From Kordia aestuariivivens (lineage in GTDB: Bacteria > Bacteroidota > Bacteroidia > Flavobacteriales > Flavobacteriaceae), in the NCBI RefSeq assembly GCF_014397005.1, contig NZ_JACGWS010000020.1, forward strand, positions 1 to 64,000: 64,000 nucleotides of DNA, written 5' to 3'. Positions 61,908-64,000 of this stretch are shown here, piece after piece. Each line of letters begins with the position of its first letter. Position 1 is the stretch's first letter. The notes beneath the pieces are model-generated. The model was given only the letters and a program-made list of their open reading frames with translations, did not search any database and was not told the origin of the DNA. Made by a program: the position numbers and the translations under genes.

Positions 61908-64000
61908 TTATGAGTTGATATTCTTTCTTTTTTTATTTCTCAATAATTGTTTCACATCATTGTAATCAATAAAGTACTGTAATCGCAATGAAAATGTATG
62001 TTGTATAGGTTGTTCAAATAAAGTATTCAACGCTGAGAAATAAGCTTCTTCTGATGCATTATCAGAGTTAAACAATTGGTTGCGATACAAGGCTGTTAAG
62101 AAACTTCCAGGTGCAAACTGCCAAGAATAGCTCAAATCTAAATTCCACGTACTAAAATTAATATTTGGATTGTTCTCTAAATCGCCAACTTCATAGCCTG
62201 AAGTACGATCTAAACGCCCGTTTTCTAGTAACGTAAACAAATCGTTCTCGTAGGTTACGGTTGACCAATAATTACGAAAGGTTAAGCCTAATGAATGAAA
62301 CGGATTAAAGTTGTAATTCGCATTCAAACGGTTGACCAAAGTTTTACGATCGCGTTGTCCAAAAATAATGTCATCACCAATAGTGGACGTATATCCACGA
62401 TCTTTATTAGAAAAATCAGCATCTATTGAATAGCTAATAATAAATTTATCGCTTATTTGAACTCTTGGGCTAAACCCAAACCAAATAGAGTTAGAATCTC
62501 TTCCTTTTTCAAAAAACGTTGCGCCACCAATATTAGCATCAAAAGCAAAAGTGTTGTTATAGTTTGTGGAAACCCAAACGTTGCTATTAACTCGATCTTC
62601 AGAGATGAAAAAACGACCTTCTTGTCGCGGTTCAAAATAATCAAATCGCTTTCCGAAGTTGTAATTGATGTTTCCACCAAAATTATGTAGTGTTTTTGTT
62701 TGTGCATCAAAATTAACGCCACCATTTCCGCCAGTATACGTACTCGGATTTGCCAAACGCCTGTAATTAACGTAGGTTCCAATGAAATAGTTGTTTAATT
62801 TTTCTGTGGGTTTAAAAGTTCTATACGAAGCATCAATTCCGAAGTTATTGAAGTTGTTTCGAAACTGTAAACCTAAGTCGTTAATGTTGTATTTGTTATC
62901 TGCATAACTGTGATCAAAACTATAGCGGTAATTCCCATGTACTTTTCTAACCATGAAGAATGAACTAAATCCTGTTGTTGTGCCATCCAATTCATTCACA
63001 TTACTCATTTTAACTTGGCCTCTAACATTATAGGTATTTCTTTTATTTGTGATATCTGCCAAAAGACCTGTAACATTTGCATCTCTAAAATCGCCTTCAC
63101 GCATAACATTCGTGTTGATTAAACTCACAGAAGAATTTCCATTAAACTGCTGATCTAACACAATAATATTATAATTCGTCAATGGTTCAACAACTTCGTC
63201 TCTAAAATCGCCAGTATCTGTATTACGAATAGAAGCATTTGTTTTTTCGGTAACGGCATTAAAAACACCAATTCCGAGTCCTTTTTTGGTACGACCAGAA
63301 ACTTTTGCAGCGTTAATTACTTTTACCGTATTTGGAAATTGTGTAATTTCTTCATTAGCAGCAAGTTCAACACTTCCCGATGGACCACCTCCAACTCTAC
63401 GCGAAAAGAATAAATTTCCTTTATTAAACAAATCGACACCTTCGGTGAAAAACTGACGTTGCTCGGAAAATGTTTGTTCAAAAGGACCTAAATTCAGTTC
63501 TAAATTGTCAAATCCAGCTTGACTGAAATCAGGAATTAAGGTCATATCTAAGGTAAAATTTTCTGTAATTCCATACTTTACATCGAGTCCTAACTTAAAA
63601 TCACTTTCGCTTTGTCCGTCAAAAGAATTTGAAATTCCAGTAGTAAACGGATAAAAAGTCAAACGTGTTGGCGGCTCTATATTTTTAAGTCCTGTCAATT
63701 CACCATGATACAAACCAATATTTCCTTTGGTTACATCAATAGGACTCCACGTGTATTGTGAACGAAATCGTCTAAACTGTCTATGAAATTGAAGTCCCCA
63801 AGTTTGTACTTCTCTATTTGAAAAACGAAGTGTTCTGTAGGGAATCTTCATTTCTAATGACCAACCATCGTCGTTAATTTGTACGGCACTGTCCCAAACA
63901 GCATTCCAACCAAAATCTTCTCCAATACTGGGGTTTGCTATGGCATCTGCTTGTGTTCCTGAACTGAATACAAAAAACTGGGTGTCATTTTGCGCATCAT
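61908..64000 (-). CDS. DUF5916 / CBM9-like outer-membrane protein, 5' part outside the window
   Basis: The gene is incomplete: reading upstream of 63851, the frame continues to the window edge (QNDTQFFVFSSGTQADA, then DFGWNAVWDSAVQINDDGWS), so the internal ATG at 63851 is not the start. The N-terminal visible part is the CBM9-like domain. The remaining roughly 600 residues are DUF5916 (LQFHRQFRRFRSQYTWSPI, QRQFFTEGVDLFNKGNLFFSRRVGG), a beta-barrel-like region. It is likely an outer-membrane protein; the substrate is unknown. Confidence 0.9.
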   Translation of the reverse strand, partial: DAQNDTQFFVFSSGTQADAIANPSIGEDFGWNAVWDSAVQINDDGWSLEMKIPYRTLRFSNREVQTWGLQFHRQFRRFRSQYTWSPIDVTKGNIGLYHGELTGLKNIEPPTRLTFYPFTTGISNSFDGQSESDFKLGLDVKYGITENFTLDMTLIPDFSQAGFDNLELNLGPFEQTFSEQRQFFTEGVDLFNKGNLFFSRRVGGGPSGSVELAANEEITQFPNTVKVINAAKVSGRTKKGLGIGVFNAVTEKTNASIRNTDTGDFRDEVVEPLTNYNIIVLDQQFNGNSSVSLINTNVMREGDFRDANVTGLLADITNKRNTYNVRGQVKMSNVNELDGTTTGFSSFFMVRKVHGNYRYSFDHSYADNKYNINDLGLQFRNNFNNFGIDASYRTFKPTEKLNNYFIGTYVNYRRLANPSTYTGGNGGVNFDAQTKTLHNFGGNINYNFGKRFDYFEPRQEGRFFISEDRVNSNVWVSTNYNNTFAFDANIGGATFFEKGRDSNSIWFGFSPRVQISDKFIISYSIDADFSNKDRGYTSTIGDDIIFGQRDRKTLVNRLNANYNFNPFHSLGLTFRNYWSTVTYENDLFTLLENGRLDRTSGYEVGDLENNPNINFSTWNLDLSYSWQFAPGSFLTALYRNQLFNSDNASEEAYFSALNTLFEQPIQHTFSLRLQYFIDYNDVKQLLRNKKRKNINS

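Noticed and set aside
62453-62782. Frames overlapping the DUF5916 gene
   Set aside because: They lie wholly inside a well-supported gene in another frame or strand.
63849-63851. ATG as the start of the DUF5916 gene
   Set aside because: The reading frame continues to the window edge with conserved CBM9-like sequence, so the real start is outside.

Overview
The window is a piece of a low-GC chromosome from a marine-type Flavobacteriaceae (Bacteroidota), possibly near Kordia; the genus is only a guess. The evidence is TAnnTTTG promoter boxes with little Shine-Dalgarno signal, type IX secretion (T9SS) C-terminal tails, and families typical of the group (DUF4834, DUF5777, DUF5916, YfhO, BatA-type vWA, TIGR02757). 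No rRNA, tRNA, CRISPR array, prophage or intact insertion sequence was seen.

Layout. 1-6.8 kb: a polysaccharide O-acetylation operon with one MBOAT acyltransferase and three AlgJ/AlgX-like SGNH proteins. 7-18 kb: hisS, a GNAT-like protein, an outer-membrane protein, DUF4834, a YfhO/glycosyltransferase pair, and a bactofilin-like/NTF2-like/YoaP-like operon. 18-20.6 kb: two paralogous secreted proteins with Arg-rich sequence, each behind a sigma-54-like promoter. 20.9-30.9 kb: DUF3667, uvrA, an ECF-like sigma factor with a 47-residue ORF behind it, an Nth without iron-sulfur ligands, bcp, CIA30, a large conserved protein of unknown function, and a PhnP-like hydrolase. 31-35.8 kb: a minus-strand operon of a BatA-like protein, a dihydroorotase homologue without its metal site, DUF4870, an esterase and DUF2199. 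36-42.9 kb: an accessory stretch with a nuclease-like protein, a 34-residue basic ORF, a LodA/LodB-type quinoprotein oxidase pair and an AT-rich membrane protein with a C-terminal helix-hairpin-helix domain. 43-50.9 kb: an FAD oxidoreductase, lpxD, a T9SS-sorted protein, a 42-bp tandem repeat and several secreted or housekeeping genes. 51.3-56.9 kb: a 1569-residue BspA-type leucine-rich-repeat protein, 2 bp upstream of a second copy of the T9SS-sorted protein. 57-60.9 kb: a regulator fusing an alpha/beta hydrolase, a cyclase-like domain and an AraC helix-turn-helix, followed by cytochrome c, YceI, OB-fold and DUF5777 genes. 61.2-64 kb: lolD and the 3' part of a DUF5916 gene cut by the window edge.

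The most notable points are: (i) a decayed 3' end of a second LRR gene just upstream of the first T9SS-sorted gene, showing that the LRR/T9SS cassette was once present twice; (ii) the three-domain regulator beside a redox/lipid-binding cluster; (iii) the paired sigma-54-like promoters; (iv) the LodAB pair with a palindromic repeat between its genes; (v) a family of small palindromic repeats whose stems differ by compensatory changes; (vi) three enzyme homologues (dihydroorotase, Nth, UvrA) that lack expected metal ligands.

All domain names come from reading motifs by eye. No database search was run.
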